64,000 nucleotides of DNA from Streptomyces spectabilis. GTDB lineage: Bacteria > Actinomycetota > Actinomycetes > Streptomycetales > Streptomycetaceae. The notes beneath the pieces were generated by a model. The model saw nothing but the letters and a program-made list of their open reading frames with translations. It searched no databases and had not been told where the DNA came from. This document shows positions 16,328 to 49,438 of this stretch, in pieces. The DNA lies in NCBI RefSeq assembly GCF_008704795.1, contig NZ_CP023690.1, positions 434,001 through 498,000 on the forward strand, given 5' to 3'. The position numbers and the translations under genes are program-made. The stretch's first letter is position 1. The number at the start of each line of letters is the position of its first letter.

Positions 16328-16886
16328 GACTTCGTCGTGCTCATGGAGCCCGCCGGATGTGTCTGACGTGCGGATCAAGGTTGCCCCCGTGGTTGAAGTC
16401 CGGAACCGCGCTGATGCCCCGTCGCTCGGCGCACCGCATCGCGGCGACAGCGGATGGAGGGACCGGGACGGGACCGTCTCGGCGTGCCGGGAGCCGCATC
16501 TGCGCGTGGGCGACAGCAGGCCGGTCGGGCCCGGATCGGTGCGGATCGGCGTGAGCGGTGGACGAAGCGGCGTGAGCGGTACGTGAGGCTGCGGAGCCAC
16601 GCGGAAACGCCGCGTCGCCCCCCAGTGGAACACGTCGGAACGCCGCCGGAACAAGTGCTCCAGCAAAGATGGCCGATGTGGCCTTCCCGCCCTGACGCAC
16701 CCCGTCACTCGATACGGAAGATGGCCGATGACGGCCCCTTGGAGGGAGCGACCGCCCCGCTCAGGCGTACCGGAGTCCGGGGCTCGACGGAGACCGGAGC
16801 GTCTCGGATGGCTGAATTGTCACGTGCTCAGCCGGTACAACTACCGGTGCGGCTGCCCGTACGGCTGCCCGTACGGGGAACGGCAA
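16328..16886. other. Intergenic interval, no gene seen
   Basis: About 560 bases upstream of the epimerase and downstream of the LPMO gene. No convincing coding frame. Around 16850-16880 there are three imperfect 12-base tandem copies of GTRCGGCTGCCC. The promoter of the epimerase operon should be here. Confidence 0.35.
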
Positions 16887-16915
16887 GGCCCCGGGGCGGC
16901 AACCGGCCCGGGGCC
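16887..16915 (-). terminator. Terminator of the LPMO gene
   Basis: A 9-bp perfect stem (GGCCCCGGG at 16887-16895, complement at 16907-16915) with an 11-base loop, about 57 bases past the LPMO stop. Confidence 0.55.
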
Positions 16916-16972
16916 CACGGCGGGGGCGGGTGGGGAGGTGGTGGCGATGCGCGCCCCCAGCCAACGGATGTG

Positions 16973-17563
16973 TCAGAAGCGCACGTCGGAGCAGGCGTAG
17001 AAGGCGTTGCCCGTGTCGGCGATGGTCCAGACGCCGAGGATGAGGTGCCGGCCGGTCTTCTGGGGCAGGACGCCCGCGTGGGTGACGGTGGAGCCGGGCT
17101 GACGGCCGCCGAAGGCCACCGTGAGGAACGGCTGCGGGTCAAGGTCGGCCCTGGTCAGCGGCTTGGTGGAGTCCCAGCCGTCCTTGGTGATGTAGTAGCG
17201 GAAGTCGGTGGTGGAGTGGCGGGCGGTGATCCGCCAGACGAAGGTGTGGCTCTGACCGGCCGTCAGGCTGGTGGCGGGCCAGTTCCCGCCGCGCGGGTCG
17301 TCCAGTTCGTGGAAGCGCCCGATGCCGCCCGAGCAGATGTGTCCGTCGGCGGGCCCGCGCGCGGGGAATCCCTTGGGGCCCTCCACGCTCGGCGGCTCCC
17401 ACTGGATCTGCCCGCAGTTCCGGACGGTGCCGTTGCCGCACAGCTGCTGGCGGCTGACGGGCGAGTCGGTGTAGCCGTGGCCCTGGGCGGCGCCGCCCGT
17501 GGCGAGAACGGCGGTTCCGGCGAGGCCGAGGCCCAGGAGTAACGAGGTGAGCTTCTTGCGCAT
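16973..17563 (-). CDS. Secreted AA10 lytic polysaccharide monooxygenase (chitin-binding)
   Basis: A 196-residue copper enzyme that oxidatively cleaves chitin or cellulose outside the cell. The signal peptide MRKKLTSLLLGLGLAGTAV ends at AAQG, leaving HGYTDSP; the N-terminal His is one arm of the copper histidine brace, and the second His is in ITARHSTTDFRYYITK. WEPPSVEGPKGFPARGP and the late Phe/Tyr region (IADTGNAFYACSDVRF) fit the family. No carbohydrate-binding module is attached, as in the small single-domain AA10 proteins of Streptomyces. The start at 17563 follows GGGAG. Single gene, probably controlled with chitin or cellulose use, but no DasR-like site was identified with confidence. 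Confidence 0.93.
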   Translation of the reverse strand: MRKKLTSLLLGLGLAGTAVLATGGAAQGHGYTDSPVSRQQLCGNGTVRNCGQIQWEPPSVEGPKGFPARGPADGHICSGGIGRFHELDDPRGGNWPATSLTAGQSHTFVWRITARHSTTDFRYYITKDGWDSTKPLTRADLDPQPFLTVAFGGRQPGSTVTHAGVLPQKTGRHLILGVWTIADTGNAFYACSDVRF

Positions 17564-17710
17564 GCGGTGCTCCCGTGGTCCGAGGGTGCGGGTGGGGGGG
17601 ACGCACCCCTCGGAAGCACTGCCGGATCGTACGGCGAGGACAAGGCGGCAGCGCGGAAGCAACCGGAGGGCACACGTCCGACGCGGTCTAGACCAAGTCC
17701 GAGAGTAGCC

Positions 17711-18223
17711 CTATGAGTTAGTCATGTCCATACCAATCGAGGCCCGCCGGGCCGCGCCCGTCGGCAGTCGGCGGCGCAGCCAGGGCGCCGAGGCGAGGAC
17801 GAAGAGGCCGAAGGCCAGCAGCACGATGACGTCGACCGAGCCCGCGCCGAGGCCGCTGTGCCGCACGCCGTACACCGCGTACAGGTTGGACGCCAGGTCC
17901 GCGAGCATCGTCAGGCAGGTGAGGTACAGGCCGCCGCGGCGGGCCTTGAGGAGCAGCACCCCGGAGAGCGAGTCGAAGACGATCAGCGAGTTCCAGAAGG
18001 CGTTGAGCCACGTCGGCGCCCACGCACGGGAGCGGAAGCCCCACAGGACGAGGTCGACGACGTGCACGCACGCGCCGTAGAGCATGACGGCGCCGATGAA
18101 CACGGCCACGGCCCGGGGGGCGGCGGGCAGGGCGCGCAGGCCGCGGGGCGGGCGCGGCGCGCGGCGGCGCGCCGGGGGTCGCTCCCCGGCGCGCCGCCGC
18201 ACTTCGCCGCTTCGCTGGTGCAC
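17711..18223 (-). CDS. Small membrane protein at the end of the NRPS operon
   Basis: A 170-residue protein from GTG at 18223, with GGAGGAG nine bases before. After a basic N-terminal 35 residues (RRRAGERPPARRRAPRPP), four hydrophobic segments follow: VAVFIGAVMLYGACVHVVDL, WLNAFWNSLIVFDSLSGVLL, LYLTCLTMLADLASNLYAVY and VDVIVLLAFGLFVLASAPWL. I do not recognise the family. It starts 50 bases after the MFS exporter on the same strand, so it is probably transcribed with the NRPS cluster; a role in export, immunity or envelope is possible but unproven. Confidence 0.75.
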   Translation of the reverse strand: MHQRSGEVRRRAGERPPARRRAPRPPRGLRALPAAPRAVAVFIGAVMLYGACVHVVDLVLWGFRSRAWAPTWLNAFWNSLIVFDSLSGVLLLKARRGGLYLTCLTMLADLASNLYAVYGVRHSGLGAGSVDVIVLLAFGLFVLASAPWLRRRLPTGAARRASIGMDMTNS

Positions 18224-18273
18224 GTGGTCACTCCTCCTGTTGTCGCTGCCCGCCGTCCGGTCCCGGCCGCCGG

Positions 18274-19512
18274 TCAGACGGGGTCGGCCTCGCGCACCGG
18301 CTCACGCGCGGTGTCGACGGGCGCGGTCGGGGCCTTCCACCGCTGCTCCTGGCGCGTGAAGAGGTATCCGGCCGCCGCGAGGACGACCGCCGCCATCGCC
18401 ACGAGCAGCACCTTGAAGTTGACCACGGCGATGAGAGCGGCTCCGCAGGCCATGGCCAGCATCTGCGGCAGGGTCATCATCAGGTTGAACCCGGAGTAGA
18501 CCCGGCCGACCAGTTCGGGCGCGGTGTGGCGCAGGCCGACCGTGGTCAGGCCGACCGCGATCCAGGGCAGGCTCGCGCCGCACAGGACCATGCCGGTGGC
18601 GACCGCGGCGACGGCCGGAACGGTCTGGAGGAGCGCCCCGGCGGCGAAGGCCACCATGCCGAGGGCGACCAGCATGCCCTCGCCGATGCGCCGCCCGATG
18701 CGGGCCGCCGTGAGCCCGGCCGCGATGGCACCGGCGCCCTGCCCGGCGAGCAGCACGCCGAGGAACGACGGGGCCCGGCCGAGGCCGTCGTCGACGACGG
18801 CGAGGCCGACCGTCTCGGCCAGGCCCATGGCGACCATCGTGAGCGCGCTGGCGATGGTGAGCTGGCGCAGGACGACCGTCCGCGCGAGGTGCCGCACCCC
18901 TTCGGTGATCTCCCGCAGCCAGCTGTCGCCGCTGCGCTCCGGCGCGCTCTCCTGGTGGCGGACCGCCGTCAGGAAGGCGACGGCGGCCAGCATCAGCGCG
19001 ATGTTGACGGCCACCACGGCGTGCGCGCCGAGTGCCGCGTACAGGCCGGCGCCCGCGATCGGGGAGATCAGGCGCAGGCCCTGCTTGACCGTCTGCGTGA
19101 GCGCGTTGGCGTCGGGGAGCTGCTCCTCGGGCACGAGCACGCGCAGGAAGGCCGCCTGCGCCGGGTCCACGAAGCTGTACGAGAGACCGTAGAGCAGCAT
19201 GACCACGTAGATGAGCCAGATCTGCCCGCTGTCCTGGACCAGGAGCAGCGACGCCACCACGGCGGCCGTGCCGAGGTACAGGCCCATGAGGAGCGGGCGT
19301 CTGCGGTACCGGTCGGCGGTCATGCCGCCGACCGGTGCGCAGAGCGTCCCTACGATCACCAGGAAGAAGGTGAACGCGGCGGCGGAGTTGCTGCCGGTCA
19401 GCTCCTTGACCCAGATGCCCGCCACGAGCCAGAGCATCGTGTCGCCGAGGATCGCGCAGAGCTGTCCCAGGATGAGCCATCGGACAGTGCGGTCGGCCAG
19501 GAGCCGTCCCAT
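18274..19512 (-). CDS. MFS exporter of the NRPS cluster
   Basis: A 412-residue, about 12-helix MFS protein of the MFS_3 (enterobactin-exporter/macrolide-efflux) kind: LLADRTVRWLILGQLCAILG at the start, GGMTADRYRRRPLLMG (motif A) between helices 2 and 3, VDPAQAAFLRVLVPEEQL after helix 4. It starts 78 bases after the stop of the terminal NRPS gene, on the same strand, with AAGGAAG as ribosome site. It most likely exports the peptide product and may give self-resistance. The tail of about 30 residues is charged and cytoplasmic. Confidence 0.85.
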   Translation of the reverse strand: MGRLLADRTVRWLILGQLCAILGDTMLWLVAGIWVKELTGSNSAAAFTFFLVIVGTLCAPVGGMTADRYRRRPLLMGLYLGTAAVVASLLLVQDSGQIWLIYVVMLLYGLSYSFVDPAQAAFLRVLVPEEQLPDANALTQTVKQGLRLISPIAGAGLYAALGAHAVVAVNIALMLAAVAFLTAVRHQESAPERSGDSWLREITEGVRHLARTVVLRQLTIASALTMVAMGLAETVGLAVVDDGLGRAPSFLGVLLAGQGAGAIAAGLTAARIGRRIGEGMLVALGMVAFAAGALLQTVPAVAAVATGMVLCGASLPWIAVGLTTVGLRHTAPELVGRVYSGFNLMMTLPQMLAMACGAALIAVVNFKVLLVAMAAVVLAAAGYLFTRQEQRWKAPTAPVDTAREPVREADPV

Positions 19513-19590
19513 GCGGTGTGCTTCCTTTCTGAAGGGTCGCGCGCGCCTCGAAGGGCTGCGCGCGGCAGGGTTACGCGTCGCTTCGAGAGG

Positions 19591-44036
<24,446 letters not shown>

Positions 44037-44234
44037 GACTAGCTCCCCCGTAATTCCCTTGGAGCCCGCTCGTACCGGCACGGGCCCAATTGCTGTGCAG
44101 ACGCGGCAATGCGTACGCCCTATAGAGAGGGCGCATGAAAGCTCAACTCATCATTGAACAATTGATTAAGTTACGGGTGACGGCGGCGACGGCAGTGGCG
44201 GGAACCGCTACTGCCGCGCCGCGTCACGCCGTGT
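44037..44234 (-). promoter_or_regulatory. AT-rich leader between mbtH and NRPS 1
   Basis: A gap of 198 bases. About 44140-44175 is strikingly AT-rich (TTAATCAATTGTTCAATGATG on the minus strand is part of it), and a 6-bp hairpin (CGCCCT/AGGGCG) lies at about 44118-44136. It may hold an extra promoter or operator for the NRPS genes. No known box was recognised. Confidence 0.35.
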
Positions 44235-44453
44235 TCAAGAACCCGCGGATTCCGTCTCCCGGGCCAGGCTCAGCGGGCGCATATCGGCCCAGTTCCCCTC
44301 GACATAGGCGAGGCAGGCCTGCCGGGCGTCCGGCCCGAACCGTGCTTCCCAGCCCGCAGGGACCTCGATCTCCGCAGGCCAGAGCGAGTACTGGCCCTCG
44401 TTGTTCACCAGGACCCGGTACTGGGCGTCGTCGTCTTCGAATGGATTGCTCAC
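44235..44453 (-). CDS. mbtH: MbtH-like protein
   Basis: A 72-residue helper protein that binds NRPS adenylation domains and is often needed for their solubility and activity. All family landmarks are present: SNPFEDDDAQYRVLVNNEGQ, YSLWP, VPAGWEARFG, CLAYVEGNW and ADMRPLSL. The GTG at 44453 follows AGAGGTG. It is the first gene of the NRPS unit, 198 bases before NRPS 1. The frame is open further upstream, but only shadow sequence lies there. Confidence 0.95.
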   Translation of the reverse strand: MSNPFEDDDAQYRVLVNNEGQYSLWPAEIEVPAGWEARFGPDARQACLAYVEGNWADMRPLSLARETESAGS

Positions 44454-44887
44454 ACTGCACCTCTCGGCATGCGCGGAGAGGGACGCGGACGGGGACACAC
44501 CTGTCCAAACACACAGCAAGCCGCGCCTGAACAGACAACAGGCAGCGGTCATTTACTTCATGCCAGAGCGGCAAAATCCCCCGTAAGCGGCCGTTGCACA
44601 CGATGGTGACGGCTCCGCACATCCCCCAAGTTCTGTTACTCAAGCGCCCGTTACGGATCGCTCGACCAGCCTGCACTTCCCCCGTTCTCGGCGGCGATGA
44701 TCACACTACGTGGGACGCGAATCAAGTTCAACCGTGACCGGCATCACGAAACGCCTGGTACACATAGGCGAGTTAACCGAAGGAAGAGCGGGTACAGGAA
44801 CGGTTAAATCCGGGGAATGACAATTGACGGCTCGCGGGAGACTGCGGTATCGGGCCACAGCGCGAGCCACGTACGCGCCGACGACAA
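44454..44887. other. Promoter region of the NRPS cluster, no gene seen
   Basis: About 430 bases that should carry the promoter of mbtH and the NRPS genes. GGACA-N4-TGTCC lies at 44493-44506 and several AT-rich patches follow (44620-44840). No iron box, and no convincing open frame. No pathway regulator gene lies beside the cluster in this window. Confidence 0.4.
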
Positions 44888-44925
44888 AGGCGGCCCGCAC
44901 CGGATGGCTTCCGGTGGGGCCGCCT
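44888..44925 (-). terminator. Terminator of the secreted-protein gene
   Basis: A long hairpin on the minus strand (AGGCGGCCC with GGGCCGCCT as outer stem, CACCGGA with TCCGGTG inside), followed by TTTGT, 22 bases after the stop. Confidence 0.8.
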
Positions 44926-44947
44926 CGGGTGCGGGCCTCAGTGCTCG

Positions 44948-46540
44948 CTAGCGGACGTCGACGTAGTCCTCACGGCCGTGGTCCGCGTAGTGGGAGGCGT
45001 CCGTGTCGGTGTAGCGCATCTGCCAGGTACCGTCCTGCCGCGCGGTGAACTTCCTGCTGAACGTGCCGTCGCCGAGCGTCTTGGTGCTGCCCAGCTCCTT
45101 CCACGCGGAACCGCTCGTCGCGGCCTTGAACCAGACGCGGATCTTCTGCCCGCCGTACGGCCGCCAGGTGGATCCCGACTTCCGCATCAGGCCGCCCTTG
45201 GCCGTGACCGTCGCCCCCTTGCGCACGCCTTCGGGCGTGACGCCGTCGTTCCACACCCGCGTGTACGTGCGTCCCAGCTTGCTGCTCGAACCGTTCACGT
45301 CGGCGTTGACGAGGCGGAGCCGCCAGTGGCCGCCCGCGTCGGCCTTCTTCGGCGAGGACGCCGTGAAGGAGGCACCGTACGCGGCGTCGAAGGTGCCGGT
45401 GCTCGACCAGGTCCCGCCCTCCGGGCGGTGGTCGATGGAGACCTTCGTCGTGGCCCCCTTCGGATACGACCCCCGGGTGACTCCGAGCTTGCCGGTGAAG
45501 GTGACCTTGCGGTACTTGCTCACCTCGGCCTCGACGTTCGACAGTGCGCTCGTCCGAGGGGGCGCGGCCAGCGTGAAGGTGTGCGGGGTCGGCGCCGTGA
45601 ACCAGTTCCAGGCGGTCGGCCGGATGCTCACCTGCCCGCCCTGCTTAACCGTGTACCGCGTGGAGAAGGTGCCGTTCTCCCCGCTCTGCACGGTGGCATC
45701 GGTGCCGATGTTCACCTCGGCGGCCAGGGGCTTCTCGGTGCCGTCGTCCGCGATGCGGGTGAGCTTGCCGCGGACCGGAATGTCACTGCCGTACGGTGCG
45801 GTGACCGTGCCGCTGGGAGCGTCCACCTTGAGGTTCAGCGCCTGCTGGTGGAAGGGCAGCTTGAGCGACTCGTGCTGCTGGTCGAACATGTACTCGTACG
45901 TGGTGTCGGTGCTGCGCTCGTTGAAGTACGCGTCGGACGTGAACCGGCCCGTCGCGTCCGTCCACACCCAGCCCTCGCCGCGGGACTCCCGGGCGCGGTA
46001 GTACATGCCCACCCCGGCGAACGGCTTCACCTCGTGGGTGTTGGGGTCCTCGGCCACCAGGGATCCGGAGATCTCCAGCGAAGAGTGGTCGTAGGAGATC
46101 CGCGGGTGGTTGCTGCTGAGGGTCAGCCTCGGGTTCAGACCGTAGTTGAGGAAGCCGGTCGACCGCTGGACGACCTCGTTCGGCTGCCCTTCCCTCGCCA
46201 CGACGTCGATCACATAGGCGCCCATGGCGGGCAGGGTGACCGGCCCGGACCGGAAGGTGTCCTCGTAGCAGTCGCCCGTGTCCGGGCAGGTCTCGGTGCC
46301 GTCGAGGCGGAGGCTTGCGAGGACCTTGGTGTCGTCCGGCGCGTGGATCTTGAGCGTGACGTCCTTCGGGTGGAAGCGCGCGGACATGTGCTCATAGAGG
46401 GCGTAGACCTTGCCGCCCTCCAACAGGGTCTCCGTACGGCTGCGGGAGCCACCGTCACCCGCGTGCGCCGCGGGCACGGCGACCAGTGTGGCAGCGCAGG
46501 CCACGAGGCTCGTGGCCATCACCGCCGAGAACTTCTTCAA
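44948..46540 (-). CDS. Secreted multi-domain beta-rich protein of unknown function
   Basis: A 530-residue exported protein. The TTG at 46540 is taken as start because GGGGGAA lies just upstream and it begins a clean signal peptide (MKKFSAVMATSLVACAATLV, cut after AHA). The mature part reads as several immunoglobulin-like or macroglobulin-like beta domains: for example GVTRGSYPKGATTKVSIDHR and KLTRIADDGTEKPLAAEVNI, with G-K-L and T-F-S-x-R/K-F/Y repeats. Two nearby cysteines (CPDTGDCYEDTF) may pair. No catalytic motif is seen. Similar proteins are common in Streptomyces and may be surface-associated. It is a single gene with a strong terminator. Confidence 0.8.
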   Translation of the reverse strand: MKKFSAVMATSLVACAATLVAVPAAHAGDGGSRSRTETLLEGGKVYALYEHMSARFHPKDVTLKIHAPDDTKVLASLRLDGTETCPDTGDCYEDTFRSGPVTLPAMGAYVIDVVAREGQPNEVVQRSTGFLNYGLNPRLTLSSNHPRISYDHSSLEISGSLVAEDPNTHEVKPFAGVGMYYRARESRGEGWVWTDATGRFTSDAYFNERSTDTTYEYMFDQQHESLKLPFHQQALNLKVDAPSGTVTAPYGSDIPVRGKLTRIADDGTEKPLAAEVNIGTDATVQSGENGTFSTRYTVKQGGQVSIRPTAWNWFTAPTPHTFTLAAPPRTSALSNVEAEVSKYRKVTFTGKLGVTRGSYPKGATTKVSIDHRPEGGTWSSTGTFDAAYGASFTASSPKKADAGGHWRLRLVNADVNGSSSKLGRTYTRVWNDGVTPEGVRKGATVTAKGGLMRKSGSTWRPYGGQKIRVWFKAATSGSAWKELGSTKTLGDGTFSRKFTARQDGTWQMRYTDTDASHYADHGREDYVDVR

Positions 46541-46816
46541 GATTCCCCCATGGGGTGTTGCTGTTCGTTGTCGCGCCTTTGACCTGCGAGGCGGGCGGAT
46601 GGTTGTGCGAGCCCCGGGCTGTCGACACCTCGCTGAGCTGGGCCGTTGACCGGGCGTTGAGCGGGTACGCCCTTCCGCGAGGCCATCGGCGCGGCCACGC
46701 ACGGCCGGGTCACCGACGCGCCCGCGTCACCGAAGGCCGCCGCCTCGGACAAGGGCTTCGTCGCCGAGCTGAACGGTTCCGCGGCCCGACCGCGCGCCCG
46801 GGCGGCGGCCTCCTCG

Positions 46817-47098
46817 GTGATCATCGGGATCGTCTACAAGGACTGGAACTACGGCGGTGAGTCGTGGACGTTGACAGCGGACAGCGGCTGCGCGGACAAC
46901 CAGGCCGGGGACTGGTTCCTGGACACCCTCACCGGCGGCTGGGAGAGGTCGATCAGCTCGCTGATCCCCGCGGGCAACTGCTGGATGCAGCTCTTTGAGG
47001 ACCCGCACTACCAAGGCACGGAGAAGACCTATAAGGGGTCGGCCCCGTACGTCGGGGACGCGATGAACGACAAGGCCCGCTCCGTCATCTGGTACTGA
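46817..47098 (+). CDS. Beta/gamma-crystallin or I36-inhibitor-like small protein, probably missing its signal peptide
   Basis: A 93-residue frame from GTG at 46817: IVYKDWNYGGESWTLTAD, then CMQLFEDPHYQG-like sequence (CWMQLFEDPHYQGTEKTYKG) and DKARSVIWY. This pattern (aromatic, NYGG-S-L, then E-x-x-Y-x-G) is that of single beta/gamma-crystallin folds, which include the Streptomyces I36 metalloprotease inhibitors. Two cysteines could pair. Such proteins are normally exported, but no signal peptide precedes: the same frame is open back to a stop at 46658 with 52 codons and no start codon. The gene is likely 5'-truncated or frameshifted. Confidence 0.6.
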   Translation: MIIGIVYKDWNYGGESWTLTADSGCADNQAGDWFLDTLTGGWERSISSLIPAGNCWMQLFEDPHYQGTEKTYKGSAPYVGDAMNDKARSVIWY

Positions 47099-47153
47099 GC
47101 CGACCGACGGCCCTCGCACAGCACGGGCACGGGCACACGGCAGCGGTAGGCCC

Positions 47154-47183
47154 GCCTGACCCAAGGTTTACCTTGGGTCAGGC
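47154..47183. terminator. Perfect 13-bp inverted repeat with TTTA loop
   Basis: GCCTGACCCAAGG, TTTA, then the exact complement. It lies 56 bases past the crystallin-like gene and 149 bases before the next start. It could be a bidirectional terminator; with no T-run, an operator is an alternative. Confidence 0.55.
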
Positions 47184-47331
47184 CAAGAAGACTCGAGGAT
47201 TGACTAGCCTCTTGCCTCCCCTCGATGATCTTCTCGGGCCCGGGGCGGCAACCTGTCCCGCCCCTCCCGCCAGGTCCGGACGAGGCCGAAGCGGCGGGAC
47301 AGGTGCCGACCCGTGAATCGAGAGGACCCCC

Positions 47332-48258
47332 ATGCCCCACACCGCACCGCCGCTCAGCGGCGGTTCCCGTCCCGTCCCGCCCCGCTCGACGGTGGCAGTG
47401 CTCGGCCCCGGAGGGATCGGCGGCCTCCTCGCCGCGCTGCTCTCCCGCGCCGGGCACCGCGTGATCTGCGTCGCCGCCGAGGAGACCGCACGCACCCTGC
47501 GCCGCGACGGCATCCGCGTGCACAGCGCGCAGTTCGGTGACTTCACCGCCGCCGTCGAGGCGGACATGCTGCTGCGTGAACCCGTCGACCTGTGTCTGGT
47601 GACGGTCAAGCAGACCGCGCTCGACGCGGCGCTCGACCGCGTCCCGCCCCATCTCCTCGATGAGGGTTACGTACTGCCGCTGCTGAACGGCGTCGAGCAT
47701 CTGGACACCCTGCGGAAGCACTTCGGCGCGGAACGGGTGACACCGGCCGTGATCCGCGTCGAGTCCACCCGCACCGCCCCGGGCGTCATCGAACACGGCA
47801 GTCCGTTCCTGGAGATCGACCTGGCCGTCCGGCACGAGCCCCACGTCCCGCTCGCCGCGTTGCTCACCTCCGCCGGGGCGGACACCCGCGTCGTCCCGGA
47901 CGAGAACGCCGTGCTCTGGGCCAAGCTGGCGTTCCTTGCCCCCTTCGCCCTCCTCACCACCCGCTACGGCCTGCCGATCGGCGACATCCGGTCCGCGCGC
48001 CGCGCGGAGCTGGAGGCCCTGGTCGAGGAGACCACCGCTGTCAGCAGGGCCTGCGGCGCGCCGACGGACGCCACCGGGATCCTGGCCCGCTACGACGCCT
48101 TCCCGCCCGGCAGCAAGTCGTCGATGCAGCGCGACGCGGAAGCGGGCCGCCCGCTGGAACTCGACGCGATCGGCGGGGCCCTGCTCCGAGCGGCCGACCG
48201 ACACGGCATCCCCATACCACTGGCGGAACGCCTGATGGCCGACCTGGAAGGCCGCTGA
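47332..48258 (+). CDS. Ketopantoate reductase-like (PanE/ApbA) dehydrogenase
   Basis: A 308-residue NADPH-dependent reductase of the 2-dehydropantoate 2-reductase fold. The N-terminal Rossmann motif is VAVLGPGGIGGLLAALLSRAG (residues about 21-40); VDLCLVTVKQT and LPLLNGVEHLDTL contain the usual Lys and Asn of the active site; the C-terminal domain has WAKLAFLAPFALLTTRYGLPIG and GSKSSMQRDAEAGRPLELDA, the conserved Ser-Ser-Met-x-x-Asp motif. Length fits the family. It stands alone, so it may be a secondary-metabolism or detoxification paralogue rather than the housekeeping pantothenate enzyme. Confidence 0.88.
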   Translation: MPHTAPPLSGGSRPVPPRSTVAVLGPGGIGGLLAALLSRAGHRVICVAAEETARTLRRDGIRVHSAQFGDFTAAVEADMLLREPVDLCLVTVKQTALDAALDRVPPHLLDEGYVLPLLNGVEHLDTLRKHFGAERVTPAVIRVESTRTAPGVIEHGSPFLEIDLAVRHEPHVPLAALLTSAGADTRVVPDENAVLWAKLAFLAPFALLTTRYGLPIGDIRSARRAELEALVEETTAVSRACGAPTDATGILARYDAFPPGSKSSMQRDAEAGRPLELDAIGGALLRAADRHGIPIPLAERLMADLEGR

Positions 48259-48287
48259 GCGGCGCCCGCTCCCGCGACCGGTCCCGG

Positions 48288-49229
48288 CTACTTGCTCTGC
48301 AGCGTCCCCAGCGGCCCGGGGTCTTCTTCCAGCGCGGCGGCCGCCGCCTTCCAACCGGTGTCCTCGGGGTAGAGGGCGCTGCGCAGAAAGGCCGTGCTGA
48401 GACGCTGGATCAGGGCGACGCGGGCGGGACTCTCATCCGTCGTCTCGGCGACCTCGTATCCGGGGATGCCCCCGAGCGAGTGCTCGGCCTCGAACAGCGT
48501 GAGCAGGCTCTTGTTCCCCGGGCTGTAGGTGTAGGGGTCGGTGAACCAGTCCGGTCCGCGCGTGGACAAGTGGGACCGGTCGTTGTCCCCGGCGACGATG
48601 AGGGCCGGCGCGGTCATGGTGTCGAAGGACGGCTTCATGAAGGGGAGGTGCTCGATGGCGAACGGCGTGAGGCTGTCGCCGAGGCCGGTCAGCGCGAGCA
48701 GCACACCCGCCTTGACGCGGGGGTCGGACAGGTCCTCCCCGGGTACGCCGTCGGAGTCGAGGACTCGTGCGCCGAGGAGCGTGCTCGCCGTCTGCGCGCC
48801 CCAGGAGTGTCCCGCCACGGCGACGCGGTCGCGGTCGAGGCGCCCGGTGAGGCCGGGCACTGCGGCTTCCAGCAGGTCGAGTCCGTCCAGGACGCGCTTG
48901 AGGTCTTCGACACGGAAGCGCCAGACGCGCGGCGTACGGGGATCGTCGGCGGACAGCCCGAGCGTCCTTGAGTCGAGGTGGGTGGGCCGGACGACCACGA
49001 AGCCGTGCGCGGCCCAGAAGTCCGCCAGCGGGGCGTAGCCGTCCATCGACCAGCCGAAGCCGTGGGAGAAGACGATGACCGGCAGATCCCCGCCGGTCGC
49101 GGGGGCGGACACGCTGACCTGCAGGTCCTCGCCGCGGCCCGGCGCGGGCAGCACGACGGGCTTCGCGGATATGACCAGTGCGGGCGCGCCCGCGGTCTTC
49201 CGGGCGTTCGTGGTGTTCGAGTCGGACAT
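48288..49229 (-). CDS. Alpha/beta hydrolase (chlorophyllase/PAF-acetylhydrolase-like)
   Basis: A 313-residue hydrolase. LPVIVFSHGFGWSMDGYAPL gives the oxyanion region, VAVAGHSWGAQTASTLLG the nucleophile elbow (GHSWG), and later ALIVAGDNDRSHLS and EAEHSLGGIPG supply the Asp and His. The start at 49229 follows GGAAGG. It is divergent from a TetR regulator with 209 bases and two clear operators between them, so it is probably repressed by that TetR and induced by its ligand. No signal peptide. Confidence 0.88.
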   Translation of the reverse strand: MSDSNTTNARKTAGAPALVISAKPVVLPAPGRGEDLQVSVSAPATGGDLPVIVFSHGFGWSMDGYAPLADFWAAHGFVVVRPTHLDSRTLGLSADDPRTPRVWRFRVEDLKRVLDGLDLLEAAVPGLTGRLDRDRVAVAGHSWGAQTASTLLGARVLDSDGVPGEDLSDPRVKAGVLLALTGLGDSLTPFAIEHLPFMKPSFDTMTAPALIVAGDNDRSHLSTRGPDWFTDPYTYSPGNKSLLTLFEAEHSLGGIPGYEVAETTDESPARVALIQRLSTAFLRSALYPEDTGWKAAAAALEEDPGPLGTLQSK

Positions 49230-49372
49230 GGAAGTGCCTTCCGTTCGGTGCTTCGCAGTCGTGGCGCGGCGGGACGAGCGGCCAGTGGCGCCGGGCAGGC
49301 CGGGTCGGGCCCGCGGAGGGCACGGAGCAGCCGTCTGGTCGGCCACCCCGCGGTCTGCCATCATGAATGAAA

Positions 49373-49411
49373 CGGAACCTCGTTCCGAATACGATACGGA
49401 ACGACGTTCCG
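49373..49411. promoter_or_regulatory. Two TetR operators
   Basis: CGGAAC-N3-GTTCCG occurs twice, at 49373-49387 and 49397-49411, centres 24 bp apart, just ahead of the TetR gene and in the hydrolase/TetR divergent region. Both copies are perfect dyads and share flanking A at the left (ACGGAAC). They are almost certainly the autoregulatory sites. Confidence 0.8.
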
Positions 49412-49438
49412 CTTTGCAATACCAGGAAGGATGTCACG

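Noticed and set aside
44454..44887. Search for iron boxes (DmdR/IdeR type) ahead of mbtH, to test a siderophore role
   Set aside because: No TTAGGTTAGGCTAACC-like dyad is visible, and no hydroxylase or siderophore transport genes are nearby.
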